From: Actinomyces weissii
GTDB lineage: Bacteria > Actinomycetota > Actinomycetes > Actinomycetales > Actinomycetaceae
Direction of reading: 5' to 3'
DNA: 64,000 bases
NCBI RefSeq assembly: GCF_016598775.1
Contig: NZ_CP066802.1
Span: forward strand, 1,612,001-1,676,000
Below are positions 52,750 through 61,678 of this stretch, piece by piece. Made by a program: the position numbers and the translations under genes. Under the pieces are notes generated by a model. It ran no database searches. It saw only the letters and a list, made by a program, of their open reading frames with translations, and was not told where the DNA came from. Every line of letters begins with the position of its first letter. Position 1 is the stretch's first letter.

Positions 52750-53589
52750 TCAGGCACCCACGCGGAAGCGCAGGTAGCCGGTGATCTCACCGCCGGTGGC
52801 CTCCACGACCTTGCCGACCGTGGTCTTGGGGTCACGGGCGAAGGCCTGCTCCACCAGGCAGTTCTCCTTGAAGTAACCGCCCAGGCGGCCCTCCACGATC
52901 TTGGCGATGGCAGCCTCCGGCTTGCCCTCGGCGCGCGTGGTCTCCTCGGCGATCGCCCGCTCCTTGGCGACGACGTCGGCGGGGGCGTCCTCACGGGTGA
53001 GGTAGAGCGGGGAGTAGGCGGCCACGTGCATAGCGACGTCGTGAGCGACCTCCGCGGCCTTGGCGTCCGTGCCCAGCAGCACCGCGACCTGAGCGGGCAG
53101 GTCAGGGTTGGTGCGGTGCAGGTACAGGTCCACCTTGGGGGCGGCCAGGCGGCCGACGCGGCGCACGACGATCTTCTCGCCGATGACGGCCTGCATGCCG
53201 TCAGTCAGCTCCTGGACCGTCTCGGAGCCGACCTTGACCTCGGCCAGGGCCTCGGCGGAGTCCACGCCGGACTCGACCGCGGCGTCCAGGACCTTGTTCG
53301 CGAAGTCGATGAACTTCTCGTTCTTGGCCACGAAGTCGGTCTCGGCGTTGACCTCGACCAGGACGCCGACCTGGCCCTCAGCGGTGTCGACGACCTTGGC
53401 CGCGATCAGGCCGGCGGAGGCGGAGCGGCCCTCGCGCTTGGCGATGCCCTTGAGCCCCTTGACGCGGATGATCTCGATGGCCTTCTCGGTGTCGCCGTTG
53501 GCCTCATCCAAGGCCTTCTTGACGTCGAGCATGCCAGCACCGGTCTGCTCGCGCAGCGCCTTGATGTCAGCGGTGGTGTAGTTCGCCAT
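52750..53589 (-). CDS. tsf: Elongation factor Ts
   Basis: A 279-residue nucleotide exchange factor for EF-Tu. The N-terminus IKALREQTGAGMLDVKKALDEANGD and TDFVAKNEKFIDFANKVLD are characteristic. It follows rpsB by 44 bases and shares its message. The ATG is in CATATG after AGGAG. Confidence 0.98.
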   Translation of the reverse strand: MANYTTADIKALREQTGAGMLDVKKALDEANGDTEKAIEIIRVKGLKGIAKREGRSASAGLIAAKVVDTAEGQVGVLVEVNAETDFVAKNEKFIDFANKVLDAAVESGVDSAEALAEVKVGSETVQELTDGMQAVIGEKIVVRRVGRLAAPKVDLYLHRTNPDLPAQVAVLLGTDAKAAEVAHDVAMHVAAYSPLYLTREDAPADVVAKERAIAEETTRAEGKPEAAIAKIVEGRLGGYFKENCLVEQAFARDPKTTVGKVVEATGGEITGYLRFRVGA

Positions 53590-53633
53590 ATGTGTCTCCT
53601 GTTACGTGCAGGTTGTGTCAGTGGTTCGGGGGC

Positions 53634-54440
53634 TCAGGCCTGCTCGGCGGCGGGGGCCTCGGTGCCCGCCAGGAGCTCGGCCTCCCACTCGGGCAGCGGC
53701 TCGGCGTCGGCGGGGACCTGCGCCTCCTCGCCGGTGCGGGTGCGCCCGGCGGAGCGGGAGAGCAGGCCGTCAGCGGCGGCGTCGGCGATGACACGGGTCA
53801 GCAGCTCGACGGCGCGGATGGCGTCGTCGTTGCCGGGGATGCCGTAGGTGACCTCGTCAGGGTCGCAGTTGGTGTCGAGGATCGCGATGACCGGGATGCC
53901 CAGCTTGTGGGCCTCGGAGATCGCCAGGTGCTCCTTCTTGGTGTCCACCACCCACACGGCCGAGGGGAGCTTGACCATGTCACGGATACCGCCGAGGGTC
54001 TTGACCAGCTTGTCCTTCTCGCGGCGCATCATGAGCAGCTCCTTCTTGGTGTGGCCAGAGCCGGCCACGTCGTCGAAGTCGAGCTGCTCGAGCTCCTTCA
54101 TGCGGTCCAGGCGGGCGCGCACGGTGGAGAAGTTGGTGAGCATGCCGCCCAGCCAGCGCTGGTTGACGAAGGGCATGCCGACGCGCTGGGCCTGCTCGGC
54201 CACGGCGGCCTGGGCCTGCTTCTTGGTGCCGACGAAGAGGATGTTGCCGCCGCGGGCCACAGTCTCCTTGATGAAGTCGTAGGCGGTGTTGATGCCCGCC
54301 ACGGACTGCTGCAGGTCGATGACGTAGATCCCGTTGCGCTCGGTGAGGATGAAGCGCTTCATCTTGGGGTTCCAGCGGCGGGTCTGGTGCCCGAAGTGGA
54401 CACCGCTCTCCAGGAGCTGGCGCATGGTTACGACGGCCAT
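53634..54440 (-). CDS. rpsB: 30S ribosomal protein S2 (uS2)
   Basis: A 268-residue small-subunit protein. [36 protein letters not shown] and [22 protein letters not shown] are signatures. ATG 54440 is preceded by AAGGA; the open frame to 54671 is not used. The C-terminal ~35 residues are an acidic/Ala-rich tail. Confidence 0.98.
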   Translation of the reverse strand: MAVVTMRQLLESGVHFGHQTRRWNPKMKRFILTERNGIYVIDLQQSVAGINTAYDFIKETVARGGNILFVGTKKQAQAAVAEQAQRVGMPFVNQRWLGGMLTNFSTVRARLDRMKELEQLDFDDVAGSGHTKKELLMMRREKDKLVKTLGGIRDMVKLPSAVWVVDTKKEHLAISEAHKLGIPVIAILDTNCDPDEVTYGIPGNDDAIRAVELLTRVIADAAADGLLSRSAGRTRTGEEAQVPADAEPLPEWEAELLAGTEAPAAEQA

Positions 54441-55221
54441 GATGGTCCTTCCGCGTGGGCCGAGAGGTTGCTCGGCACACAGTTGAGTCGTGGGGTGGTG
54501 CTCCTGGTGGGCGGACCCGCCAGGCACCCCGTTGGTTAAGGTGGTTCTTCCCCGTACCGTCACCGGGACGGCAGAGAGGGCCTGGTACCCGCGACGCACA
54601 GCCACCCGCTGCTGGCACGAGGCCAGTGGCAGGACCACGACCGTGACGCCCGAAAGGACGGGAGCGGGCACGCGAAGTCAGCGCCCAGCCCGGCCACGGG
54701 GCCGCACTGAGACATCTGCAGGCGCGAGGCTACCACAGGGAGCACCCAGGTTTTCCCCGCAGATCTGCGGAATACCGGGTGGAACCGGTCACGACGGCGG
54801 GCGGGTCGTGGGGCTGAAGGCGGGGTGGCGGCAGCCTGGGCAGCGGTGTGGGCAGGGCCGTCGGACCGTGTTGGCGCTACGCCGTTACCGGGCCCCTGGC
54901 ACCGGGGCGGAGCGGCGGTGCGGCGTTCTCGCGGGAACCACTACGCGGCCCACGACGCCGGTCCTGCTGTCGGAGGCCGCGCTCCCCTACGCACCGCCGC
55001 GACGCCGGGGCCAGCCGGTACTCCACGACACCCCTAGACCCGCACCCACCGCTCCAGCCCCACTCCCGTACACCCACCCCAGGCCGAGGTCCTGCGCCGT
55101 CCACCCCACCCCCTGGGCGGACACCTGCCCCTGCGCTCCACAACCCCGCTGCGGAGGGCCCACCTCACCTCCAGGCTGCGGGCGCGGCCCCGCTCCTCAT
55201 CCCCGCAGCGATCCTGTACCC
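54441..55221. other. 781-bp spacer between rpsB and the M23 gene; rpsB leader and promoter
   Basis: No gene is supported. A perfect palindrome CCGCAGATCTGCGG lies at 54757-54770. On the minus strand TAGCCT (54727-54732) fits a -10 box, which would give rpsB a ~285-nt leader that could carry a regulatory fold. The right part is C-rich with no credible ORF. Confidence 0.4.
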
Positions 55222-55854
55222 ATGAGCCGTGCACGCCTACGGATAACCTCCCGGCTGGAGCGCCTGGGCCACAGCCTGCCGGGCCCACCCGGCCCGTTCG
55301 TCCGCCGCTGCTTGCCGGTCGTGGCCGCAGTCCTGGCACTCGCCGCCCCGGGAACGTCCTACGCCGCCGTGACCACCTGGGGGCCGCCTGCCGCGCCGGG
55401 ACGGGCTTACACCGCCGTCGCACCCCAGGCAGCTCCCGCCCGCGGCCGCTACGACTGGCCCACGCCGGGCACGGCACCGGTGATAGAAGGCTTCCGACCT
55501 CCGGCGGTGGCCTGGGGGGCGGGCCACCGTGGCGTGGACCTGCGGCTGGCGGCGGGCTCGCCGGTGCGCTGCGCGGGCGACGGCGTCGTCGCCTTTGCCG
55601 GGGTGGTGGCGGGGAGGCCGGTAGTGTCGGTGGACCACACCGACGGCATCCGCACCACCTATGAGCCAGTCGAGCCGCAGGTACAGGCGGGCCAGGCCGT
55701 AAGCCGTGGGCAGGTGCTGGGCACGCTGCTGTCCGGGCACCGCGCCGACGGCGTGGACGCGCTGCACTGGGGGGCGCGCACTGGCAGGCGCAGCTACATA
55801 AACCCGCTGCGCCTGCTGCGCCCGGCGGTGATCCGCTTGAAGCCCCTGCGCTGA
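55222..55854 (+). CDS. Secreted M23/LytM-like peptidase
   Basis: A 210-residue protein with an Arg-rich n-region, hydrophobic core (CLPVVAAVLALAAPGTSYA) and probable signal peptidase site near residue 49. The LytM-like domain has the zinc pair in GHRGVDLR and the last ligand in ALHWGAR, but the catalytic first His of HxH is Ala. In my recollection LHWG without that His is common in this rpsB-linked subfamily, so it may bind wall rather than cleave it. ATG 55222 begins the signal peptide; the frame is open to 54490. Confidence 0.87.
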   Translation: MSRARLRITSRLERLGHSLPGPPGPFVRRCLPVVAAVLALAAPGTSYAAVTTWGPPAAPGRAYTAVAPQAAPARGRYDWPTPGTAPVIEGFRPPAVAWGAGHRGVDLRLAAGSPVRCAGDGVVAFAGVVAGRPVVSVDHTDGIRTTYEPVEPQVQAGQAVSRGQVLGTLLSGHRADGVDALHWGARTGRRSYINPLRLLRPAVIRLKPLR

Positions 55855-55910
55855 GTCGGCGCGGCGGAGCAGTTGCGGCAAAGCGGACTGCTCGTAGTGT
55901 TCTGAGACCA

Positions 55911-55985
55911 GGGACTGGTCCCAGGGGCAGGGGCACGGCTGGTCCCAGGGGCACGGGTTCGGCTGGTCCCAGGGGCTGGTGCAGG
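55911..55985. repeat. 24-bp tandem repeat, ~3 copies
   Basis: CTGGTCCCAGGGG begins at 55915, 55939 and 55963, a 24-bp period, with GCACGG in the intervals. It lies just past the M23 gene. Confidence 0.85.
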
Positions 55986-56152
55986 GCGGAGTTGTCACTG
56001 GCGGAGGGATAGAAGCCCCCACACCGACCACCGCCCCTGCAACTACCGCAGAATCAAGCCGAAATCCCCCCAGCCTCAGCGCTCAGAAATCCCCCTAATC
56101 CTCCACCAGTGACAAAACACGCCCACCCAGGCCAGCTTCGGCCCAGGCAAAC

Positions 56153-56326
56153 CGCGCCGACGGCGCGGACGCGCTGCACTGGGGCACGCCGATGGGCTGC
56201 CCGTAGGTCTCCCCGGCGGCGGGCGGACGCGCTGCCCTGAGGGGGCGCGCACTGGCAGGCACAGACACATAAACCCGCTGCGCCTGCTGCGCCCCGCGGT
56301 GATCCGCTTGAAGCCCCTGCGCTGAG
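56153..56326 (+). pseudogene. Partial duplication of the 3' end of the M23 gene
   Basis: 56153-56185 repeats 55742-55774, and 56245-56326 repeats 55774-55855 with few changes, including the last codons (INPLRLLRP, RLKPLR-like) and TGA. About 60 bp between the two parts contain a further degenerate copy of the GACGCGCTGC segment. No start or signal peptide; not functional. Confidence 0.85.
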
Positions 56327-56973
56327 ACGACGCGGGGGTAGCGGAGAGACGTCGCGGGCGGCGGAGGTCTGGTGAGGAGACGGCGCACCCCATCCAGAAA
56401 GACAAATCGGTCCCGCCCACATCATTGTGGGCAGGACCGAGAGGTGATCAGGGATGTTGACCTGCAAAGGAGATTAATCAAGTCCCACCGCCCTGGCTTC
56501 CGCATCTCCCGCACCTAGGGCGCTTCCTTACCGCACCCTCTAGATGTGGCTCCGCAAGCACCTTGCGAACCTCGCCTGGTGCTGGCCGCGGAAGCGCCCC
56601 GACACAAGGAAAAGTGGGGTCTGCGGGTCTTCGGGGGGGGTGGTAAGGACAGGCCAACCATGCCACGCACACAGGCCAGGATACAAAGCCTGGACCTGTT
56701 GCAGCGTGGTGGTCCCGGTGTCCCATGGTGATGGCGAGAACTGCACAGAGACGGTCACAGCCTAGGAAGGGCAGCAAGGCCCCGCGAGCGACGGCGGAGC
56801 TGTGCCACAGGACGTACCTGCCCCGGCCCGCGCGGGCACAGCCTTCGGCCTTCAAGAGCCGCGACAGCGAACCCACCACGCCCCGGCCGCGCGGGCGCAG
56901 CGGGGCAGCCGTCTAGGCGCGGGGGAAGGACCCGCGAGTTCGAGCAGATGGAGCTGGAGTTCGGGGCAGCCGT
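56327..56973. other. Spacer between the M23 gene copy and xerC; no certain gene
   Basis: ORFs on both strands exist but none shows a recognisable protein. It holds a strong minus-strand terminator (56407-56440) and a copy of the xerC end (56901-56924). A terminator 530 bp past xerC hints that a gene once lay here. Confidence 0.4.
56407..56440 (-). terminator. Strong hairpin with T-rich tail on the minus strand
   Basis: A 15-bp stem with one mismatch (56407-56421 with 56426-56440, arm TCGGTCC.GCCCACA) and a 4-nt loop. On the minus strand it is followed by TTTGTCTTTCT, the best intrinsic-terminator tail in the window. Confidence 0.7.
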
Positions 56974-56985
56974 CTAGGCGCGGGG
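56901..56985. repeat. Direct repeat of the xerC 3' end
   Basis: CGGGGCAGCCGTCTAGGCGC occurs at 56901 and 56962, 61 bp apart. The right copy contains the last codons and TAG stop of xerC; the left copy repeats it downstream. Confidence 0.85.
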
Positions 56986-58023
56986 AAAGGCCTGCTCGTA
57001 GACGCTGCGCAGCCGTTCCGGCGTCACGTGGGTGTAGCGCTGCGTGGTGGCCAGGGAGGAGTGCCCCAGCATCTCCTGCACCGTGCGCAGGTCCGCTCCC
57101 CCACCGAGCACGTGGGTGGCGGCGCTGTGCCGCAGTCCGTGCGGCCCCAGGTCCGGCACCCCGGCCCGCGCGGCGGCCTGGTGCACCACGGAGCGCACTG
57201 CACGTGGGTCCAGGCGTCCACCCCGGGCCCCCAGGAACAAGGCGCGGCGCGCATCTTCCGAGTGACTGGCCCCCAGCAGCGTCGGACGGTGCCGCAGGTA
57301 GTGCTCCAGCGCTCGGGAGGCTGGCAGGCCGTAGGGCACCACGCGCTCCTTGCCACCCTTGCCCAGCACCCGGATGGTGCGCCCACGGCGGTCCAGGTCG
57401 GCAGTGTCCAGTCCCGTGAGCTCTGAGACGCGCACCGCGGTGGCGTAGAGCAGCTCCAGCAGGGCCAGGTCGCGCACCGCCAGGGCGATCCGGTGGGCGC
57501 CTGCTCCAGCAGCTGCCCCCCTTGGAGAGGCGCCCGCCCCGTTTCCCGACATGGTCTGCTGTGCCTCCTGAACCGCCTGCTCGGCACCGGCCAGGAGCGT
57601 GCGCGCCTGGGCGGCTGAGAGCACTGCGGGCAGGCGGTTGTCCGGGCGGGGGCTGTGCAGGCGCGCCGCCACGTCCGTGTCCAGCAGCCCTTGGCGGTGG
57701 GCCCAGGTGGAGAAGGTGCGGGTGGCGGCGCTGCGGCGGGCGACGGAGGCGCGGGCGGCCCCGCTGCCAGCCTGCTGGGCCAACCAGGCACGCAGGTCGG
57801 CCAGGTCCAGGCTCCGCAGGGCGGCCCGCACGGGCTCGGTCGGCTCGGCCCCGACCCCCAGGAAGTCCAGCAGCTCGGCCAGGTCCCCCAGGTAGGCGCG
57901 CACGGTGTGCTCGGAGTGCCCCCGCACTGCCCGCAGGTGCCGGGCGTAGGCCTGCGAGAGGGCCTGGCGGGTGTCGGCAGCCAGCGGCTGCGGGGCACCG
58001 ACGGCGGGCGGGGAGGTCACCAC
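56974..58023 (-). CDS. xerC: Tyrosine recombinase XerC
   Basis: A 349-residue site-specific recombinase that resolves chromosome dimers with XerD. The catalytic set is complete: Arg in TAVRVSEL, Lys in GKGGKERVVP, HGLRHSAATH, and LGHSSLATTQRYTHV with the nucleophilic Tyr. It has a ~20-residue Gly/Ala/Gln-rich insertion (~residues 155-178) between the two domains. Location next to dprA, in the rpsB neighbourhood, is conserved, so it is a housekeeping Xer and not an integrase. Confidence 0.93.
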   Translation of the reverse strand: MVTSPPAVGAPQPLAADTRQALSQAYARHLRAVRGHSEHTVRAYLGDLAELLDFLGVGAEPTEPVRAALRSLDLADLRAWLAQQAGSGAARASVARRSAATRTFSTWAHRQGLLDTDVAARLHSPRPDNRLPAVLSAAQARTLLAGAEQAVQEAQQTMSGNGAGASPRGAAAGAGAHRIALAVRDLALLELLYATAVRVSELTGLDTADLDRRGRTIRVLGKGGKERVVPYGLPASRALEHYLRHRPTLLGASHSEDARRALFLGARGGRLDPRAVRSVVHQAAARAGVPDLGPHGLRHSAATHVLGGGADLRTVQEMLGHSSLATTQRYTHVTPERLRSVYEQAFPRA

Positions 58024-58087
58024 TCCAGGCTAGGCCACTCAGGGGCGACGGCAGGCAAGGTCGCCGTCGGCCACGCAGCCCCTGCCT

Positions 58088-59386
58088 CTACGCGAGCACC
58101 CGGCTGCGGCGCCACCGGTTACCTTCCCGCTGCACGCGCCCCTCGAGCTCCAGGATGCCTAGGGCAGCGCTCACCGCTGCCTCGTCCTCCCCGGCCACCC
58201 GGGCCAGGCGCGCCAGATCGGCAGCACCTCGCGCAGGCAGGGCGTCCATGACGGCGGCGCACTGCGGGGACAGGCCGTCGAGCAGGCCCGGCTGCTGGCC
58301 CTTCGCAGCCGCCTCCTTGGCCTGGTCCGGGTCTAGGGCGCCGACCGGCGTCACCAGCTCCAGCACCTCCTCCGCGTCCGTCACGCAGGTAGCCCCGGCC
58401 CGCAGCAGCCGGTGGCAGCCCACCGAGCTCATGGAGGTCACCGGCCCGGGCACAGCCCCCAGGGGTCGCCCCAGCTCCTGGGCGTGGTGGGCGGTGGACA
58501 GGGCCCCAGAGCGCCAGGCGGCCTCCACCACTACGCAGGCCCCGGTGAGCGCGGCTATCAGCCGGTTACGGGTCAGGAAACGGTGCCGGGCGGGGGCGCA
58601 GCCGGGAGGCACCTCAGCCACCAGGGCGCCCTCGGCGGCGATCCGCTCCAGCACCCGCGCGTTGCCCGCCGGGTAGAGCCGGTCCACTCCCCCGGCGGAA
58701 ACCGACACGGTCCGCCCCGTGCCCAGCGCGCCCCGGTGGGCGGCGGCGTCCACCCCGAAGGCCCCGCCGGAGACCACCACGCAGCCGCGCGCCGCCAGGT
58801 CGGACGCCAGCTGCGCCGCCACCTGCTCCCCATAGGCTGTGGCCGCGCGGGCCCCCACCAATGCGACGGCGTGCCCGCTGCCCGGCCCTGGGGGCACCAG
58901 CGTCTCCCGGCTGCGCACCACCGGCGCCGCCGGGCTGGTGCCACTGTCCGCCCTGGAGACCAGCAGGGCCGGGTCCCCCCGCACCCACAGGCAGACCGGA
59001 GGCGCCTCCAGCTCGTCCAGCCCCGGGGGCCACCAGGGGTCTCCAGGCACCACCAGGCTGCCTCCCAGTCGTTCCAGCAGCCCCAGGTCGCGGGCGGGGT
59101 CCAGGCCCCGCAGCCGAGGAGCCCAGCGACCAGCCGCCTGCGCCCAGGCTGCGCGTGACCGCGACGTGGCTGGGCCGGGCAGGGGCGGGGCAGGCGTGGC
59201 GCGCACGCGCCCGTCGGCGTCAAGCGCCTGCTCCAGCAGCCACTCCAGGCCCGCCACCGGCCCCAGGGCGGCCAGCAAGGCGGTGGCGGCCGCGTCCGTG
59301 GGCTCGGCCAGCCGGCTCCAGGCGGCCCGGGCCAGCACCGGATGGGTGGTGTCGAAGACGACCCGCCGCTCAACCCCCATAGCCAC
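58088..59386 (-). CDS. dprA: DNA-processing protein DprA
   Basis: A 432-residue protein that binds single-stranded DNA and loads RecA in transformation. The Rossmann-like core has VALVGARAATAYGEQVA, SGGAFGVDAAAHRGAL, GGVDRLYPAGN and RNRLIAALTGACVVVEA. A C-terminal winged helix follows. ATG 59386 or 59380 are both possible; the gene overlaps comM by 17 bp. Confidence 0.95.
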   Translation of the reverse strand: MAMGVERRVVFDTTHPVLARAAWSRLAEPTDAAATALLAALGPVAGLEWLLEQALDADGRVRATPAPPLPGPATSRSRAAWAQAAGRWAPRLRGLDPARDLGLLERLGGSLVVPGDPWWPPGLDELEAPPVCLWVRGDPALLVSRADSGTSPAAPVVRSRETLVPPGPGSGHAVALVGARAATAYGEQVAAQLASDLAARGCVVVSGGAFGVDAAAHRGALGTGRTVSVSAGGVDRLYPAGNARVLERIAAEGALVAEVPPGCAPARHRFLTRNRLIAALTGACVVVEAAWRSGALSTAHHAQELGRPLGAVPGPVTSMSSVGCHRLLRAGATCVTDAEEVLELVTPVGALDPDQAKEAAAKGQQPGLLDGLSPQCAAVMDALPARGAADLARLARVAGEDEAAVSAALGILELEGRVQREGNRWRRSRVLA

Positions 59387-60953
59387 CTCCCCTGGTGCGC
59401 AGGGACAGAGCCGCCCCCAGCTCGGTGGCGCCTGGGGTCCTCTGCCCGGCCAGGTCGGCCAGGGTCCAGGCCAGGCGCAGCACCCGGTCCACCCCGCGCA
59501 GGGAGAGCACGCCCCGCTCCAGGGCCTCCATCAGGCGGGACACCAGGCGCGGGTCAGTGCCTGAGTCCGGTCCGCGCAGCCAGGAGCCGGGCACCTGGGC
59601 GTTGAGCCGCCACGGCGTACCAGCCAGACGGCGGGCGGTCCGCTCCCGGGCCGCCCGGACCCTCTCCGCCACCACCGCACTGGGCTCACTGGGCTCCAGG
59701 CCCACCAGGTCGGCGGCCTGCACCGGCCCGACCTCCACCTGGATATCCAGGCGGTCCAGCAGGGGCCCGGACAGGCGAGAGAAGTAGCGGCGTCTTTGTA
59801 AGGAGGTGCAGGTGCACTCCAGGCCCCGCCCGCTCGCCTTGCCGCAGGGGCAGGGGTTGGCGGCCATGACCAGCTGGAAGGCGGCCGGGTAGGTGGCCCG
59901 CCCGGCCACCCGGTCTATGGTCACGGTCCCGGACTCCAGCGGCTGGCGCAGGCAGTCCAGCACCCCGGAGCTGAACTCTGGGGCCTCGTCCAGGAACAGC
60001 ACGCCCCGGTGCGCCAGGGAGACGTCCCCGGGGCGGGGCGTGCCCGAGCCGCCACCCACCACCGCCGCCCGGGTGGCAGTGTGATGGGGCGCCCGCAGGG
60101 GCGGGGCCGTCAGCAGGCCCTGGTCGGGGTTGAAGCTGCCCGCCAGGGAGTGGATGGAGGTGACGGTGACGGCGTCCTCGTGCTCCAGGGGCGGCAGGAT
60201 GCCTGGCAGCCGCTCCGCGAGCATGGTCTTGCCCGCACCGGGTGGGCCGACCAGCAGCAGGTGGTGCCCGCCTGCGGCTGCGACCTCCAGGGCCCGGCGG
60301 GCCTGCGCCTGCCCCACCACCTCGCGCAGGTCAGGCACCTGCGGGGTCTCAGGGGCCACCGCCCGGGCACGCACGGCCGGTGCACCCGTCTCCAGCAGCT
60401 GCTCCAGGGCCCGGCGCACCGGCTCCTTGAGCCTGCCGCCGTACTCCAGCACCAGCTCGCCCACGTGCCTGACGCCCCGCACCTGCGCCCCACGGACCAG
60501 CCGCGCCTCTGCCTCGCAACCTGCGGCGACCACCACCTGCTCCAGGCCCGCCGCGACGGCGGCCGCCACGGCAGGCAGCACCCCGCGCACCGGGTGGACG
60601 CTGCCGTCCAGGCCCAGCTCACCCACCAGCATCACCTGGGCCAGGCGGGAGGCCCCGCCAGGCGGGATGACGCCCAAGGCCCCCAGCACCGCCAGCGCCA
60701 GGGACAGGTCGAAGCCGGTGCCGGTCTTGCGCAGGTCCGCCGGGAACAGGTTGATCGTCACCCGGTGCTCTCCCCAGGCGACGCCGCAGCTGCTCAGGGC
60801 GGCCCTTACCCGTTCCTTGGACTCCCGCAGGGCGGCGTCCGGCAGCCCCACCAGGGTGAAGCCCGGCAGGCCGGACACGGCGTGCGCCTCCACGTCCACC
60901 AGGTGGCCCTCAAGGCCGGTCAGGGCTACCGCCCGGGTGCGTCCCAGCGCCAT
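59370..60953 (-). CDS. comM: YifB/ComM-family Mg-chelatase-like AAA+ protein
   Basis: A 527-residue ATPase linked to branch migration during natural transformation. Order: N-terminal Lon-like ChlI domain (VDVEAHAVSGLPGFTLVGLPDAALRESKERVR), Walker A GPPGAGKTMLAERLPG, Walker B FLDEAPEF, and the C-terminal lid. It lies in the yraN-comM-dprA cluster with one-base overlap to yraN. Confidence 0.95.
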   Translation of the reverse strand: MALGRTRAVALTGLEGHLVDVEAHAVSGLPGFTLVGLPDAALRESKERVRAALSSCGVAWGEHRVTINLFPADLRKTGTGFDLSLALAVLGALGVIPPGGASRLAQVMLVGELGLDGSVHPVRGVLPAVAAAVAAGLEQVVVAAGCEAEARLVRGAQVRGVRHVGELVLEYGGRLKEPVRRALEQLLETGAPAVRARAVAPETPQVPDLREVVGQAQARRALEVAAAGGHHLLLVGPPGAGKTMLAERLPGILPPLEHEDAVTVTSIHSLAGSFNPDQGLLTAPPLRAPHHTATRAAVVGGGSGTPRPGDVSLAHRGVLFLDEAPEFSSGVLDCLRQPLESGTVTIDRVAGRATYPAAFQLVMAANPCPCGKASGRGLECTCTSLQRRRYFSRLSGPLLDRLDIQVEVGPVQAADLVGLEPSEPSAVVAERVRAARERTARRLAGTPWRLNAQVPGSWLRGPDSGTDPRLVSRLMEALERGVLSLRGVDRVLRLAWTLADLAGQRTPGATELGAALSLRTRGGGYGG

Positions 60954-61456
60954 CAGAGCCCCACTCCCCGGTGGTGGCGCAGCACGGCGGGGCCGTCGGG
61001 CGGCAGCAGCACGGAGACCACGTCCAGCCGCAGCCCGCTGTGGCTGCCGGTGTCGTGTCCGTGGGCCCAGGCGGTGGCCAGCAGCCGCAGGCGCCGCAGC
61101 TTGCCGTGGCCGACGGCGGCCGCCGGGGGACCGTAGCGCTCTGAACGGCGGGTCTTGACCTCCACAGCCACCAGGGCGCCGTCGGGGTCTACCGCTACCA
61201 GGTCCAGCTCGCCGCGCAGCGGAGGCTGCCCGTCATGACCAGGTCCGGGCCGCCAGTTGCGGTCCAGCAGCCGCCAGCCCTGTGCGCGCAGGTGGGCGGC
61301 GGCCAGCTCCTCCCCCTGGCGCCCCAGCTCGGCGCGTCGGCTGGCTGCCGCTGAGGGTGCTCCGGCGGGAGGGCTGGCGGGGCGGCTACCAGCTGTTACT
61401 GGGCATGACGTTGTGTTCACTGGGGCTGGTGCAGGGGCAGTGGGCTCTGGCTTCAC
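60953..61456 (-). CDS. yraN: UPF0102 (YraN-like) endonuclease-fold protein
   Basis: A 167-residue protein with the core LGRQGEELAAAHLRAQGWRLLDRNWR, GELDLVAVDPDGALVAVEVKTRRSERYG, a restriction-endonuclease-like fold (D-ExK motif). Function unknown; it is consistently paired with comM. The first ~40 residues are low-complexity, so the real start may be later than ATG 61456. Confidence 0.9.
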   Translation of the reverse strand: MKPEPTAPAPAPVNTTSCPVTAGSRPASPPAGAPSAAASRRAELGRQGEELAAAHLRAQGWRLLDRNWRPGPGHDGQPPLRGELDLVAVDPDGALVAVEVKTRRSERYGPPAAAVGHGKLRRLRLLATAWAHGHDTGSHSGLRLDVVSVLLPPDGPAVLRHHRGVGL

Positions 61457-61541
61457 CCCAACAGGATCCGGACAGGTTTCCTGCCGTCACCGGCCAGAGG
61501 CGTCTGCGGTGGACAGGCGCTGCGCTACACCACCTGTGGAG

Positions 61542-61644
61542 CGCGGGTGGCAGATGCCAGGGGGTTCCCGTAGAGCAGCTGCGGGACGCGGGTGGCAGAT
61601 GCCAGGGGGTTCCCGTAGAGCAGCTGCGGGACGCGGGTGGCGCA
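61542..61644. repeat. 45-bp tandem repeat, ~2.3 copies
   Basis: CGCGGGTGGCAGATGCCAGG begins at 61542 and 61587, and a third partial copy at 61632; the first two 45-bp units are identical. The period is a multiple of three, which creates open but meaningless frames. Confidence 0.9.
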
Positions 61645-61678
61645 CGCCGAGGCCCCGTAGGACACCTGCGCTCCGTGG

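Noticed and set aside
54490..55221. Long N-terminal extension of the M23 gene
   Set aside because: The signal peptide begins at 55222; the upstream frame is Pro/Arg-rich and partly overlaps the rpsB leader.
56478..56879. 133-codon minus-strand frame in the spacer beyond xerC
   Set aside because: No recognisable protein, overlapping frames on both strands are equally open.
56974..58023. Tyrosine recombinase considered as a mobile-element integrase
   Set aside because: Sequence and position next to dprA fit housekeeping XerC; no attachment site or cargo nearby.
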